Source of the DNA: an uncultured Mycoplasmatota bacterium
Lineage (GTDB): Bacteria; Bacillota_I; Bacilli_A; RF39; UBA660
Direction: 5' to 3'
DNA: 64,000 bases
Assembly: GCA_900547775.1 (NCBI GenBank)
Contig: URHW01000001.1
Coordinates: 248,001-312,000, forward strand
Part shown: positions 17,506 through 27,703 of the stretch, piece after piece
How the letters are laid out: the number at the start of each line of letters is the position of its first letter
Position numbering within the stretch: the first letter of the stretch is position 1
The notes under the pieces: model-generated
Seen by the model: only the letters and a program-made list of their open reading frames with translations
Told to the model about the DNA's origin: nothing
The model's database searches: none
Program-made: the position numbers and the translations under genes

Positions 17506-17531
17506 TAGATATTCCCCCATCCATTATAATT

Positions 17532-17559
17532 ATTATAACATAGCATTTTTCATATTCAA
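17532..17559 (-). promoter_or_regulatory. Promoter of the EcfA-like/truA unit
   Basis: On the minus strand TTGAAT (17559-17554) and an extended -10 TGTTATAAT (TATAAT at 17537-17532) are 16 nt apart, about 25 nt upstream of the first gene. Confidence 0.75.
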
Positions 17560-17568
17560 TAAGCAAAT

Positions 17569-17595
17569 AAAAAAAATTAGCAATTTTGCTAATTT
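17569..17595 (-). terminator. Terminator of the CtpA-type protease gene
   Basis: An 8-bp stem, AAATTAGC with GCTAATTT, overlaps the stop codon and is followed by a run of T on the minus strand. Confidence 0.9.
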
Positions 17596-18785
17596 GATAG
17601 GTATTCTACGGCTGCATTTAACTGTGTGTCTTCAACTACTTGACCTTCTTCTGTACTTTCAGGTAGTTCTTTTTCAACATCTGGAGTTAAGCCAACACCA
17701 TCAATACAGTTACCTTCTGGAGTAAGCCATCTAGCTGTTGTATATTTAATCATTGCTCCATCACTAAGATTTGATGTTTGTTGTACTTTGCCTTTTCCGT
17801 ATGATTTAGTACCAATTAGTGATGCACCATAACTATATTTTAAGGCAGCTGCTAGAACTTCTGATGCAGATGCAGAACTACCATTAATTAAGATGCCTAC
17901 TTTGTATGAGCGTTGTTCTTCTGTTTCATCTTTAGTTATTTCAGTTTTATTTTTATTTTCTAAGGAGTAGATTGTTTTACCTTTTTCAATGAATAGTTCG
18001 GCTATTTTCGTTGCTTCGTTTAGGTAACCACCAGTGTTGTTTCTAACGTCAATTATAAGTGAATCTATATTAGAAGATTCTATTTTTTTTAGTTCTTTGT
18101 TAAACTGTTCATAAGCCGTATCAGAAAATTTAGTAAGTGCAATATATCCAATTCTTTTTTCGTTTTGTTCTATAACTTTACTAGATACTGCTGGGTTGTA
18201 GAGGGTTTTTCTTTTAACGTTGAATGATAGTTCTTCCTCACCTCTTTTGATTGTTATTTTGACAGTATCTTTTTTACTTTCTTTTATTAAGGTGCCAAGT
18301 TCTGTGGATGTTTTTTCAGCTACACTTTCATCGTTGACTTTGGTGATTATGTCACCTGTTAGGATACCTGCTTCTTTTGCTGGTGTATCATCATAAACAT
18401 TTATTATTTCAAATTCTTCATTGTCATTTTTGGTAAATAAAACACCGATGCCTTCATATGTTCCGGTTAAAGATGATGTAAGATATGACTTACTACTTTC
18501 GTTTAGGTAGGTTGTGTATGGATCACCTAAATAGTTTAGCATACCTTGAATTGCTGCATCTATAAGGGCTTCCTCGTTAACGTTATCATAATAGTTATCA
18601 AGTATTTGGTTATAAGATTTTACAAATTCTTGTAGGTGTTTATTATTTGATGTATTTTGTTTTCCAGTATTTATATTTCGATATGCAATATAACCGGTTC
18701 CAAGGCTCATTATTAATGAAGAAATTACGGAAATAACGATTACTTCCCAAAGTTTAAATGTTGGTTTTTTGCTTTCTTTTTTCAT
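17589..18785 (-). CDS. ctpA: Carboxy-terminal processing protease (S41 family, CtpA type)
   Basis: This membrane-anchored serine protease of about 398 residues has one N-terminal segment (VIVISVISSLIMSLGTGYIA) and works on the outer face. A PDZ domain spans about 85-175 (YEGIGVLF, AGILTGDIITKVNDESV). The S41 domain follows with NTGGYLNEATKIAELF, the nucleophile region NGSSASASEVLAAALK, and the base lysine in GTKSYGKGKVQQ. The C-terminal NCIDGVGLTPDVE is typical. The start at 18785 is preferred because GGAG lies 6 nt upstream; the ATG at 18797 lacks a site. The family trims exported proteins; the substrate here is unknown. Confidence 0.93.
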   Translation of the reverse strand: MKKESKKPTFKLWEVIVISVISSLIMSLGTGYIAYRNINTGKQNTSNNKHLQEFVKSYNQILDNYYDNVNEEALIDAAIQGMLNYLGDPYTTYLNESSKSYLTSSLTGTYEGIGVLFTKNDNEEFEIINVYDDTPAKEAGILTGDIITKVNDESVAEKTSTELGTLIKESKKDTVKITIKRGEEELSFNVKRKTLYNPAVSSKVIEQNEKRIGYIALTKFSDTAYEQFNKELKKIESSNIDSLIIDVRNNTGGYLNEATKIAELFIEKGKTIYSLENKNKTEITKDETEEQRSYKVGILINGSSASASEVLAAALKYSYGASLIGTKSYGKGKVQQTSNLSDGAMIKYTTARWLTPEGNCIDGVGLTPDVEKELPESTEEGQVVEDTQLNAAVEYLSN

Positions 18786-18832
18786 ACGACTCTCCATAAT
18801 AATAATATCATAGTTTTTATATTTTTAGTTAT

Positions 18833-18858
18833 AAAAAATAGACTTTTACGTCTATTTT
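18833..18858 (-). terminator. Terminator of the small anchored-protein gene
   Basis: A 9-bp stem, AAAATAGAC with GTCTATTTT, contains the stop codon and is followed by TTAT on the minus strand. Confidence 0.85.
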
Positions 18859-19334
18859 AATACTTTATCATAGCTTTCAGTATATGCTGATATTACTTTA
18901 CCATTTTTAATTAGGTAAAGAGCACTGCCATTTACTTTTACTTCTTCACTGCTTGCAGGCATTTTGTTTGTTGTATCAGATACTGCTATTTTATTTAAGC
19001 CATCGTTTAAATCAATGAAGTAAATTTTTTTAGCATTGTCTTTTGCTCTATATGTTTTAACGATATTGTTGTATACGGCACTGTTGTCATCTGTGCTATC
19101 ATAGATAAAAGCATAATATTCATCGTATGGGCGATTAAACATTGTACCAATTGTTGCTTCATCATAATTAAATGTGACTTCTGAAGTATTATTGTTTTCT
19201 TTTTTATTTAATACTTTTTCAGTTAGGAAGTATAACCCGGTTGCTATTAAAGCAATTATAACTGTTATGATGATTAAGTTTCTTATTTCACTTGAATCTT
19301 CACTTTCATATTTTTTTAATCTTTTTTGTTTCAT
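18852..19334 (-). CDS. Membrane-anchored protein, possible thioredoxin-like fold without cysteines
   Basis: I do not recognise a named family. The 160 residues begin with a charged cytoplasmic tail, then one membrane segment (NLIIITVIIALIATGLYFLT, about 19-38), then an extracytoplasmic domain. Its alternation YYAFIYDSTDD... KKIYFIDLNDGL... GSALYLIKNGKVISAY recalls the beta strands of thioredoxin-like proteins, with the last stretch matching the cis-proline/beta4-beta5 region. It has no cysteine, so it cannot be a disulfide enzyme. It has its own terminator and lies between the protease gene and the YihY/GGDEF unit. Confidence 0.6.
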   Translation of the reverse strand: MKQKRLKKYESEDSSEIRNLIIITVIIALIATGLYFLTEKVLNKKENNNTSEVTFNYDEATIGTMFNRPYDEYYAFIYDSTDDNSAVYNNIVKTYRAKDNAKKIYFIDLNDGLNKIAVSDTTNKMPASSEEVKVNGSALYLIKNGKVISAYTESYDKVLK

Positions 19335-19371
19335 CTAAACCACCTTGCATATATTATATCACAAGTTCTTT

Positions 19372-19400
19372 AAAAAAGAAGCCTTTTTGTTTAGGCTTCT
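19372..19400 (-). terminator. Terminator downstream of the YihY gene
   Basis: A stem, GAAGCC with GGCTTC around a 10-nt loop, is followed by six T on the minus strand, about 100 nt after the yihY stop. The intervening stretch has a second T-less inverted repeat (19461-19488). Confidence 0.85.
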
Positions 19401-19496
19401 CAAATATTACTTCATGATATCGTTAATTCTTTTGAATTAGATTGATATTATGAGGCAAATTGTGCACTAAGTAATATTCGTGTGCACATTAGTATT

Positions 19497-20369
19497 TTAA
19501 TCATTTTTGATGATATTAATTCTTCCAGTTTTTTCCATTTCGTCATTATCAAATTTAACAGTTAGACTTAGTCCAATAACAAGGATACAGCTTAAAAAGT
19601 AGATCCAAAGCATTAGTACTGCAATATTAGATAATCCAGCATAGAAGATATCATATCTAGCAAAGTGAGATATATAATAACTATATATTTCAGTTGTTAT
19701 TATCCAGCCAGCTGCTGTGAATATTGCTCCTAAGTTAATTTGAGAGGCTGGAATGCTTTTGTTTGGAGCCATTGTAAATATCACTTTAATAAAGATAAAG
19801 ATAATTAACCAAGATATCGGTCCTTGCATTATTTCAAGAATACTTGTTATGACTGATTTTATATTGAAGTAGTCAATTGCATTTATTATTTTTTCACCAA
19901 ATACTGGTACTAGTAAAATGAATAAGTAAAGTACAACAATTAGTAAAGTCATAAGTATTGCTTTAATTCTTCTTTTAATCCATGACGTTTGTTTGCAACC
20001 ATAGATTTCGTTTGCACTAAAGATTATGGAGTCAGCTGCATTTGATGATAAGTATGCCATTGTTATAATTATTACTAATAATTTAGCATCGATAGTTTTA
20101 CCGTCAATAATAGGAACAATCATATTGACTATGTTATCATTGAAGTTTGCTTTGATTAATTCAATAATGGAATCAATTGATATATTAAATAGTGATGCTC
20201 CATAGCCAATTAAGGTTACTATTGGAACTAGTGATAGTATTAGAAAGAATGCTATTTGTCCAGGAAGAGCCATCATGTATGGTTTGTTAAGAATTACCCA
20301 TACGTCTTTTAAAAACTTTGTTACGTTAGTTTTTCTTTTTTCAATTATAGTATTAACTTTCTTTTTCAT
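19497..20369 (-). CDS. YihY/virulence factor BrkB family membrane protein
   Basis: This polytopic protein of about 290 residues has six membrane segments. The hallmarks are MALPGQIAFFLILSLVPIVTLIGY near residue 34, SSNAADSIIFSANEIYG in the middle, and the late ISHFARYDIFYAGLSNIAVLMLWIYFLS, all typical of YihY (once misnamed RNase BN). No biochemical role is firmly known for the family. The start at 20369 (MKKKVNTII) is preferred over 20429: the longer form adds 20 basic residues lying entirely inside the upstream GGDEF gene. The chosen start still overlaps that gene by 17 nt, so the two are coupled. Confidence 0.88.
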   Translation of the reverse strand: MKKKVNTIIEKRKTNVTKFLKDVWVILNKPYMMALPGQIAFFLILSLVPIVTLIGYGASLFNISIDSIIELIKANFNDNIVNMIVPIIDGKTIDAKLLVIIITMAYLSSNAADSIIFSANEIYGCKQTSWIKRRIKAILMTLLIVVLYLFILLVPVFGEKIINAIDYFNIKSVITSILEIMQGPISWLIIFIFIKVIFTMAPNKSIPASQINLGAIFTAAGWIITTEIYSYYISHFARYDIFYAGLSNIAVLMLWIYFLSCILVIGLSLTVKFDNDEMEKTGRINIIKND

Positions 20370-22374
20370 TTGTCTCAATCGTTTCTTTGTTTTCGCGCAT
20401 TTGAATACTAGCTTCATTGATGGCATCATCTAATAATTTAAGGTCATCTACTATCATACTAAAGCCAATGGCAGCACCATATTCATATGGTAGTGTTTTA
20501 AATTCTTTTACTAATTTTTTAATATAGTTAATAACTTGTTTTTCAGTGTAACCTACAAGATATACCATAAATTCGTTACCATCTGTTCTCATTATTTCTG
20601 AGTTATCAAGTTGAGTTTTTATTAGGATACCTGCGGATGCTTTAATTTGTTTATCGCCTTCTTCATGACCAAATGTATCATTTATATATTTTAAGTTGTT
20701 TAAGTCAATTACGATAACTGCTTGTGGATAAATTGTATTTTTATTCCATACGTCCATTTTTTCATTTAAGTAGTTACGATTTTTTAGACTTGTTAACATA
20801 TCGATAAATTTCAATTTTTCATCTTTACGGATTTTAGTATCTAATTTGATGTGTTTTTTAGAAGCAATAACTATACCGATAATTACGACACCAATTGATA
20901 CTGCGACAAGGATGTATTTTGCTACTACGCCTGCAATATTTTCTTGAGCGTTAGTTTGACTATATGTGTCTAAACCTTCAGATAAGATTTTGTTGTCGTC
21001 TAAGAATAATGAGTAGTTACTAAATAATTTATAGAAAGCGTCATCGTTTGTTTGATATCTAAATTCCATATTGTTTGGAATATATCCACTATAATTAATA
21101 ATGCTATTTTTTATTTTTTTGTTGTGATATAGGTTGTAAGCGTTAGCATCGATAGCTATTGTATATCCTTTATTATAAGCTTTGATTAAGTGACTTATGT
21201 TTTTAACTTGTTTAGTTGTTGTTTTGCTATCTAAATAGTTTGCTAATTTGCTTCCTTTTATAACATATACAGTATCACTTACATAAGAGATATCTGATAC
21301 TTTGTTACTGTTTTCATAATTATTTATTATATAGTATTTATAAGGTAAATTAAGTTTGATTGTATAATCATTTAATGTTTCGTCTGTATTGTTGATTATT
21401 ATATCAACATCTTTGTTATTGTATGCTTTAATTAAACTACTATCGGTTTTATATTTAGTATAAGTAAAGTCTGTGTTTACAAATTTACTAAAGTCTGTTA
21501 GATATGAAAATAAGATACCACCAGTTTTATTACCACTTAGGGATGTATAGGCTGGATTTTCAGTAAAACCTATTTTATAAGTTTTACTAGTTAGTTTATC
21601 TGTATCTAGTCCAGTTAGAGCTAGTTTTTCAACAAATAAGTTATAAAGGTTTGTATAGTAAGATTTTTCATATTCATCGTTATACCAAATATTGTAAAAT
21701 TTATTTACGATACTATTTAATATTTCATCTGTTCCAAGGTGAATGTAGTAGTATTTTTTTAGTTCTGGTAAATGGTATGTTATTATATAATTTTTTTCAA
21801 GAATTTTATCAATGTATTCATTTAAAGGCACTAGTGCATAGTCAATTGCTTTATCTTCTAGACCTTGTGCTAGAGCTGTATCTGATTCATAAGTTACAAA
21901 GGTGCTTGTAATTTTATATCCTTTTGAGATATATGCAATGCCCTCATTTAGTCCACCAATTTTTTTGCCATTTAAGTCTGAAGGTTCGTTAATTAGTTCT
22001 CTGTTTTTAGAGATTAGTACGTAATGATCAGTAAATAATAGTAATCCTTCTTCTGGTTTACTTTCAGATACAGTTAATCCAAGAGAAGTGTTAGTTTTAT
22101 AGTCTGACACATTTTTGTTTATTGATATACCATATTCTTTTGATAGTTCATCAAAGAATTCGTTTACGGTTCCTTTACCATCGGTACTAAATACATTTAA
22201 ATCGTTTGGTAGATTAACAGTTACGATACTTGTTTTATTTTTATCTATCCATTCTTTTTCTTTAATATTTAATTGATTACTATTTTTAAATGTTGTTAAG
22301 TAAATTACTGCTCCTGTGGCGATTAATAGTATGATAATTATAATGGTCACTACTATTTTTTTATTTTTTTTCAT
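20353..22374 (-). CDS. Membrane GGDEF protein with two extracytoplasmic solute-binding-like domains
   Basis: The 673 residues run as follows: a signal/anchor segment (IVVTIIIIILLIATGAVIYL), two tandem regions that look like family-3 solute-binding proteins (about 45-260 and 265-465; for example LNGKKIGGLNEGIAY and KTYKIGFTENPAYTSL), a second membrane segment (about 486-505), then a cytoplasmic GGDEF domain (about 523-670). The domain has FIDMLTSLKNRNYLNEKM, VIVIDLNNLKYINDTFGHEEGD and the active loop RTDGNEF at 596-602. The loop reads DGNEF instead of GGDEF, so diguanylate cyclase activity is doubtful, and no EAL domain is attached. It likely senses a ligand outside and signals inside. Coupled to yihY. 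Confidence 0.85.
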   Translation of the reverse strand: MKKNKKIVVTIIIIILLIATGAVIYLTTFKNSNQLNIKEKEWIDKNKTSIVTVNLPNDLNVFSTDGKGTVNEFFDELSKEYGISINKNVSDYKTNTSLGLTVSESKPEEGLLLFTDHYVLISKNRELINEPSDLNGKKIGGLNEGIAYISKGYKITSTFVTYESDTALAQGLEDKAIDYALVPLNEYIDKILEKNYIITYHLPELKKYYYIHLGTDEILNSIVNKFYNIWYNDEYEKSYYTNLYNLFVEKLALTGLDTDKLTSKTYKIGFTENPAYTSLSGNKTGGILFSYLTDFSKFVNTDFTYTKYKTDSSLIKAYNNKDVDIIINNTDETLNDYTIKLNLPYKYYIINNYENSNKVSDISYVSDTVYVIKGSKLANYLDSKTTTKQVKNISHLIKAYNKGYTIAIDANAYNLYHNKKIKNSIINYSGYIPNNMEFRYQTNDDAFYKLFSNYSLFLDDNKILSEGLDTYSQTNAQENIAGVVAKYILVAVSIGVVIIGIVIASKKHIKLDTKIRKDEKLKFIDMLTSLKNRNYLNEKMDVWNKNTIYPQAVIVIDLNNLKYINDTFGHEEGDKQIKASAGILIKTQLDNSEIMRTDGNEFMVYLVGYTEKQVINYIKKLVKEFKTLPYEYGAAIGFSMIVDDLKLLDDAINEASIQMRENKETIETNEKES

Positions 22375-22380
22375 AGTTTC

Positions 22381-22863
22381 CTACTTTCTCTCACTTTGTT
22401 TAATCCATGATATAAGTGTTGCATCGCTTTTTTTATAACCCATTAGTGGGAAAAATTTTGCATTGTCATCTTCTGCTGTGTTTGTGAAGATAAAGTTAAT
22501 ATCATAGAATTCTTTTTCTTCAGTTGATAAGTACTCTAATGATTTGATTGCTATGGCTTGGGCATCTTCAGTAGTTCCTTCTTTAAGTTCTATCGCAAGA
22601 TAGATTATTTTGCCTTTTAAATCAAATGTTACTTTGCTTATTTTTTCGTTTTCTTTTATTTTTCCTTCGATTTCTTTTTGCTTATCATCTGATATTTTTA
22701 CGCTTTCAATTCCATATAGTCTTTTGCCATATACATCTGTTCTTGTTTGCTCAATGAAGTAGTAAACAAATGCTGATGCGATTAGAATAATACAAACAAT
22801 GCTTACAATCATAAGAATGCAGTATATACGGTTATTTTGATAGAACCCCTTTAATTTTTTCAT
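22381..22863 (-). CDS. Single-span membrane protein of unknown function
   Basis: I do not recognise the family. The 160 residues have one membrane segment (YCILMIVSIVCIILIASAFVYYF, about 14-36). A domain of about 110 residues follows, with alternating strands and helices (ISKVTFDLKGKIIYLAIEL, TEDAQAIAIKSLEYLS, FYDINFIFTN). That pattern vaguely recalls the Asp23/amphipathic-repeat fold but carries no signature. The gene is first in the unit with the GGDEF and YihY genes, 6 nt before the GGDEF gene, so its product may help that receptor. AGAGGTG precedes the start. Confidence 0.6.
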   Translation of the reverse strand: MKKLKGFYQNNRIYCILMIVSIVCIILIASAFVYYFIEQTRTDVYGKRLYGIESVKISDDKQKEIEGKIKENEKISKVTFDLKGKIIYLAIELKEGTTEDAQAIAIKSLEYLSTEEKEFYDINFIFTNTAEDDNAKFFPLMGYKKSDATLISWIKQSERK

Positions 22864-22889
22864 AATCTTTCACCTCTTTAAGTATCTTT

Positions 22890-22918
22890 ATTATACTATA
22901 TTACTTATTACTTTTCAA
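22890..22918 (-). promoter_or_regulatory. Promoter of the 22863-GGDEF-YihY unit
   Basis: On the minus strand TTGAAA (22918-22913) and TATAAT (22895-22890) are 17 nt apart, about 27 nt before the start codon. Confidence 0.85.
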
Positions 22919-22931
22919 TTTACTCTTTAAG

Positions 22932-24937
<2,006 letters not shown>

Positions 24938-24964
24938 TCAGATTACTCTTTTATTATAATCCAT

Positions 24965-25480
24965 TTATTTGTAATTATAAAGAAGTTCTCTTTCTTTTAA
25001 ATATCTTTTTAGAAATTGGTTATCTAAGTTATATAGGTAATCTATAATATCATTAAATTCTGTTTGTTTTTGTTCTTTATAGTTTTCTGCTAATATTAGT
25101 TTTAGGTAAGGACTATTTTTATTGTTTTTCCTTATTATGTGGATGTTTTCGTCATAGATGTTTGAACCTTTTTCAGTTGTAAAATAGACTAGATGGACTT
25201 CTTCTTTTGATGTTTCTTTTATAAAGTTTATGATATCTAGGTCATCGTTGAATTGGTCTTTATTTTCATTAATGTTATAGTCCATAAGTATTATTTTAGA
25301 TGTATTTTTAAAGATTGTGTAGCTTCTTACGTTTTCTTCTTCGTGAGTGAAATAGTTTAATAGTTCAAAATCTTCATCATTTAATATTAGTTTTAATGTG
25401 TTAATTATAAAGTATTTAGTATTAGGATTATCTATAAGATATTTAATGGTTATAGGATTTAATAGTGAGATGTATTTCAT
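24965..25480 (-). CDS. Protein of unknown function between pcrA and ligA
   Basis: I do not recognise this 171-residue soluble protein. It starts MKYISLLNPITIKYLIDNPN, then has helices with KYFIINTLKLILN, a strand KIILMDYNI, an acidic stretch, and VHLVYFTTEKGSNIYDENIH. The opening and the KIILMDYNINE strand weakly recall Rpn/PD-(D/E)XK nuclease-fold proteins (LNP...IxxLLN...DxxxxD), but the catalytic pattern is not convincing. It is rich in Asn, Lys and Ile like its neighbours, which gives no sign of recent transfer. It sits between two replication/repair genes in the same direction. Confidence 0.6.
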   Translation of the reverse strand: MKYISLLNPITIKYLIDNPNTKYFIINTLKLILNDEDFELLNYFTHEEENVRSYTIFKNTSKIILMDYNINENKDQFNDDLDIINFIKETSKEEVHLVYFTTEKGSNIYDENIHIIRKNNKNSPYLKLILAENYKEQKQTEFNDIIDYLYNLDNQFLKRYLKERELLYNYK

Positions 25481-25529
25481 AGTACCTCCTATTAGTTATT
25501 GTTGTAAGTCTTTAACCAATTTCCTTTTT

Positions 25530-27605
25530 TTAATTAATTTTTTTAATACTTTTGTGATTTTTCATTAGTTTTTTGATGCCAGTTTTGAATGCTACGGAGA
25601 TTAGTGAGCCATCACATTTAACGACTACGCCGGTTCCATATTGTTCGTGGCTGATGATACTTCCTTCAGTAATATCATTATTGTCGTTTGTATACATTTG
25701 CTTTTTATCGATTACTTTATTTTCTTCTTTAGGACCTATTTTTTCAATTAGTTTTTCGTCTATTTCACTTATGAATCTTGATGGAATGTTCATATTTTCT
25801 TTTCCATAAAGCATTCTTCTTTTAGCGTTTGTTAGGTATAAACGCTCTTTTGCTCTAGTGATACCTACGTAGCATAGTCTTCTTTCTTCTTCAAGGTTGT
25901 TTTCCATTAAAGACATGTTGTGAGGGAATAGTCCTTCTTCCATGCCGACTAGGAAGACTACTGGAAATTCTAGGCCTTTAGCACTATGAAGGGTCATAAG
26001 GGTTACAACATCACCATCTTCTGTGTGATTTGAGATGTCTGCAATTAAGGATACTTCTTCTAGGAAATCTCCTAAGTTTGCGGAACCTGTTCTTTCTTCA
26101 AAGGATGCGGTGATACTTTTAACTTCCATTAAGTTTTCTAGTCTGATTTCATCTTCTAGAGCTTTACTGCTTTCTAGTTCTTTTTTCATGCCAGAGCGTT
26201 CTAGAACTTCATCAATTAGTTCGGTAAGAGACAAGCTTTCACTTCTTTTAATTAGGTCCTCAATTATTTCTTTAAATTCTAATTCTTTTCTTGTTTCTAA
26301 TGCATCAAACATGCTGATATTTTGCTGTTTAGCGCGCTCTTCGATTGCTGCTATAGCGCTTTCGCCTATACCTCTTTTTGGGGTGTTAATTACTCTTCTT
26401 AAACTTATTTCGTCATGTGGGTTGTAGATTAATCTTAGATAACTAATAAGGTCTTTAATCTCTTTACGATTGTAGAAGTAGTAACTACCAAATACTTTGT
26501 AAGGGATGCCTTTTGCTAGGAAAACGTCTTCAATAGCACGTGATTGAGCATTGGTTCTATAAAGGATAGCGATATCTTCGTTTTTATATCCTTCACTAAG
26601 CAGGTGTTTTATTTCGTCAATTACTAAGGCAATTTCATGTTTTTCATCATATGCACGCATATATTTTATTTTTACGCCGTCTCCATTATCTGAAAACAGT
26701 TTTAAGTCTTTGCGTTCTGTATTATGTTTAATTACTTCGTTTGCTGCTGATAGAATGTTGTTTGTACTACGATAGTTATGCTCTAATTTAATGACTTTTG
26801 CACCTTTAAAATCTTTTTCAAAGTTAGAAATATTTCTGAAATCTGCTTGTCTAAAAGCATAGATGCTTTGGTTCATATCACCTACGACAAAGATGTTTTT
26901 GTATTTATTAGATAACATTACTGATAGTTTGTACTGAACTGGGTTTGTATCTTGATACTCGTCTATGAGAATGTATCTATATTTATCTTGATAATATTCT
27001 AGGATGTCTTTACGTTCTTTAAATAGATTAACTGGTAGTAGTAATAGGTCATCAAAGTCAACTGATGCACTGGTTTTTAGTTTATTGTTGTATCTGTGAT
27101 AGACCTCTACGACTACTTTATCCATTGGTGTGTTAAACAGTCTATCTAGTTCACCATCTGTTAGCATTTGGTTTTTGATAAAGCTGATTCTATTTCTTAC
27201 GTATGATGGCGAGTATTGTTTAGAGTCTAGGTTCATTTCTTTTAGTAGTTTTTTGATAATAGTATTAGTGTCATCACTATCTATTATGGTAAAGTTGTTT
27301 GGTAAACCTAATATGTCATGGTTTTCTCTTATGATACGAACTCCTAAGGAGTGAAATGTTCCGATGAATGAGGAAACATCACCGATAAGGTTTGATACAC
27401 GATCACGCATTTCAGCTGCTGCTTTATTGGTGAAGGTTATTGCTAGGATGTTGTATGATGGGATGCCTTCTTCGATTAGGTAGGCAATTCTAGTTGTTAG
27501 TACTTTGGTTTTACCAGAACCGGCTCCGGCCATTACTAGGACTGGTCCATCTATAGTTTTTACTGCTTCGATTTGTTCTTTGTTTAAATTTTTTAATAAT
27601 TCCAT
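25530..27605 (-). CDS. pcrA: ATP-dependent DNA helicase PcrA (UvrD/Rep family)
   Basis: PcrA is a superfamily-1A 3'-5' helicase for repair and plasmid replication. Motifs appear in order: Walker A VMAGAGSGKTKVLTTRIAYL, Ia LAITFTNKAAAEM, II LIDEYQDTNPVQY, III VVGDMNQSIYAFRQAD, IV ELEHNYRS-type KLEHNYRSTNNIL, V VTLMTLHSAKGLEF, and VI EERRLCYVGITRAKERLYL. The C-terminal Tudor-like fold (GSIISHEQYGTGVVVKCDGS) is present. The start at 27605 (MELLKNLN) is favoured because AAAGG lies 7-9 nt before it; a start at 27620 adds five residues without support. About 691 residues, slightly short of the Bacillus protein. Confidence 0.97.
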   Translation of the reverse strand: MELLKNLNKEQIEAVKTIDGPVLVMAGAGSGKTKVLTTRIAYLIEEGIPSYNILAITFTNKAAAEMRDRVSNLIGDVSSFIGTFHSLGVRIIRENHDILGLPNNFTIIDSDDTNTIIKKLLKEMNLDSKQYSPSYVRNRISFIKNQMLTDGELDRLFNTPMDKVVVEVYHRYNNKLKTSASVDFDDLLLLPVNLFKERKDILEYYQDKYRYILIDEYQDTNPVQYKLSVMLSNKYKNIFVVGDMNQSIYAFRQADFRNISNFEKDFKGAKVIKLEHNYRSTNNILSAANEVIKHNTERKDLKLFSDNGDGVKIKYMRAYDEKHEIALVIDEIKHLLSEGYKNEDIAILYRTNAQSRAIEDVFLAKGIPYKVFGSYYFYNRKEIKDLISYLRLIYNPHDEISLRRVINTPKRGIGESAIAAIEERAKQQNISMFDALETRKELEFKEIIEDLIKRSESLSLTELIDEVLERSGMKKELESSKALEDEIRLENLMEVKSITASFEERTGSANLGDFLEEVSLIADISNHTEDGDVVTLMTLHSAKGLEFPVVFLVGMEEGLFPHNMSLMENNLEEERRLCYVGITRAKERLYLTNAKRRMLYGKENMNIPSRFISEIDEKLIEKIGPKEENKVIDKKQMYTNDNNDITEGSIISHEQYGTGVVVKCDGSLISVAFKTGIKKLMKNHKSIKKIN

Positions 27606-27645
27606 AATTATGCCTTTCATTTTCTGATATAAATATTATAGCAAA

Positions 27646-27703
27646 TAAAAAAAAGAATTCCAAGAAAATTGTAGCGAACAATTGTATTTTTCTTAAATTC
27701 TTT
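27646..27703 (-). terminator. Strong terminator of the XRE/ImmA-like gene
   Basis: On the minus strand a long imperfect hairpin with the loop TCGC (AATTGT...ACAATT, then AAGAAA...TTTCTT, then GAATT...GGAATTC) is followed by eight T. Confidence 0.9.

Noticed and set aside
19450..19490. Tiny minus-strand reading frame of 13 codons between yihY and its terminator
   Set aside because: It has no ribosome site, and its start is inside the inverted repeat.
24965..25480. Assignment of the 171-residue protein as an Rpn-type nuclease
   Set aside because: The start resembles that family weakly, but I could not place the D...ExK catalytic residues, so the protein is left as unknown.
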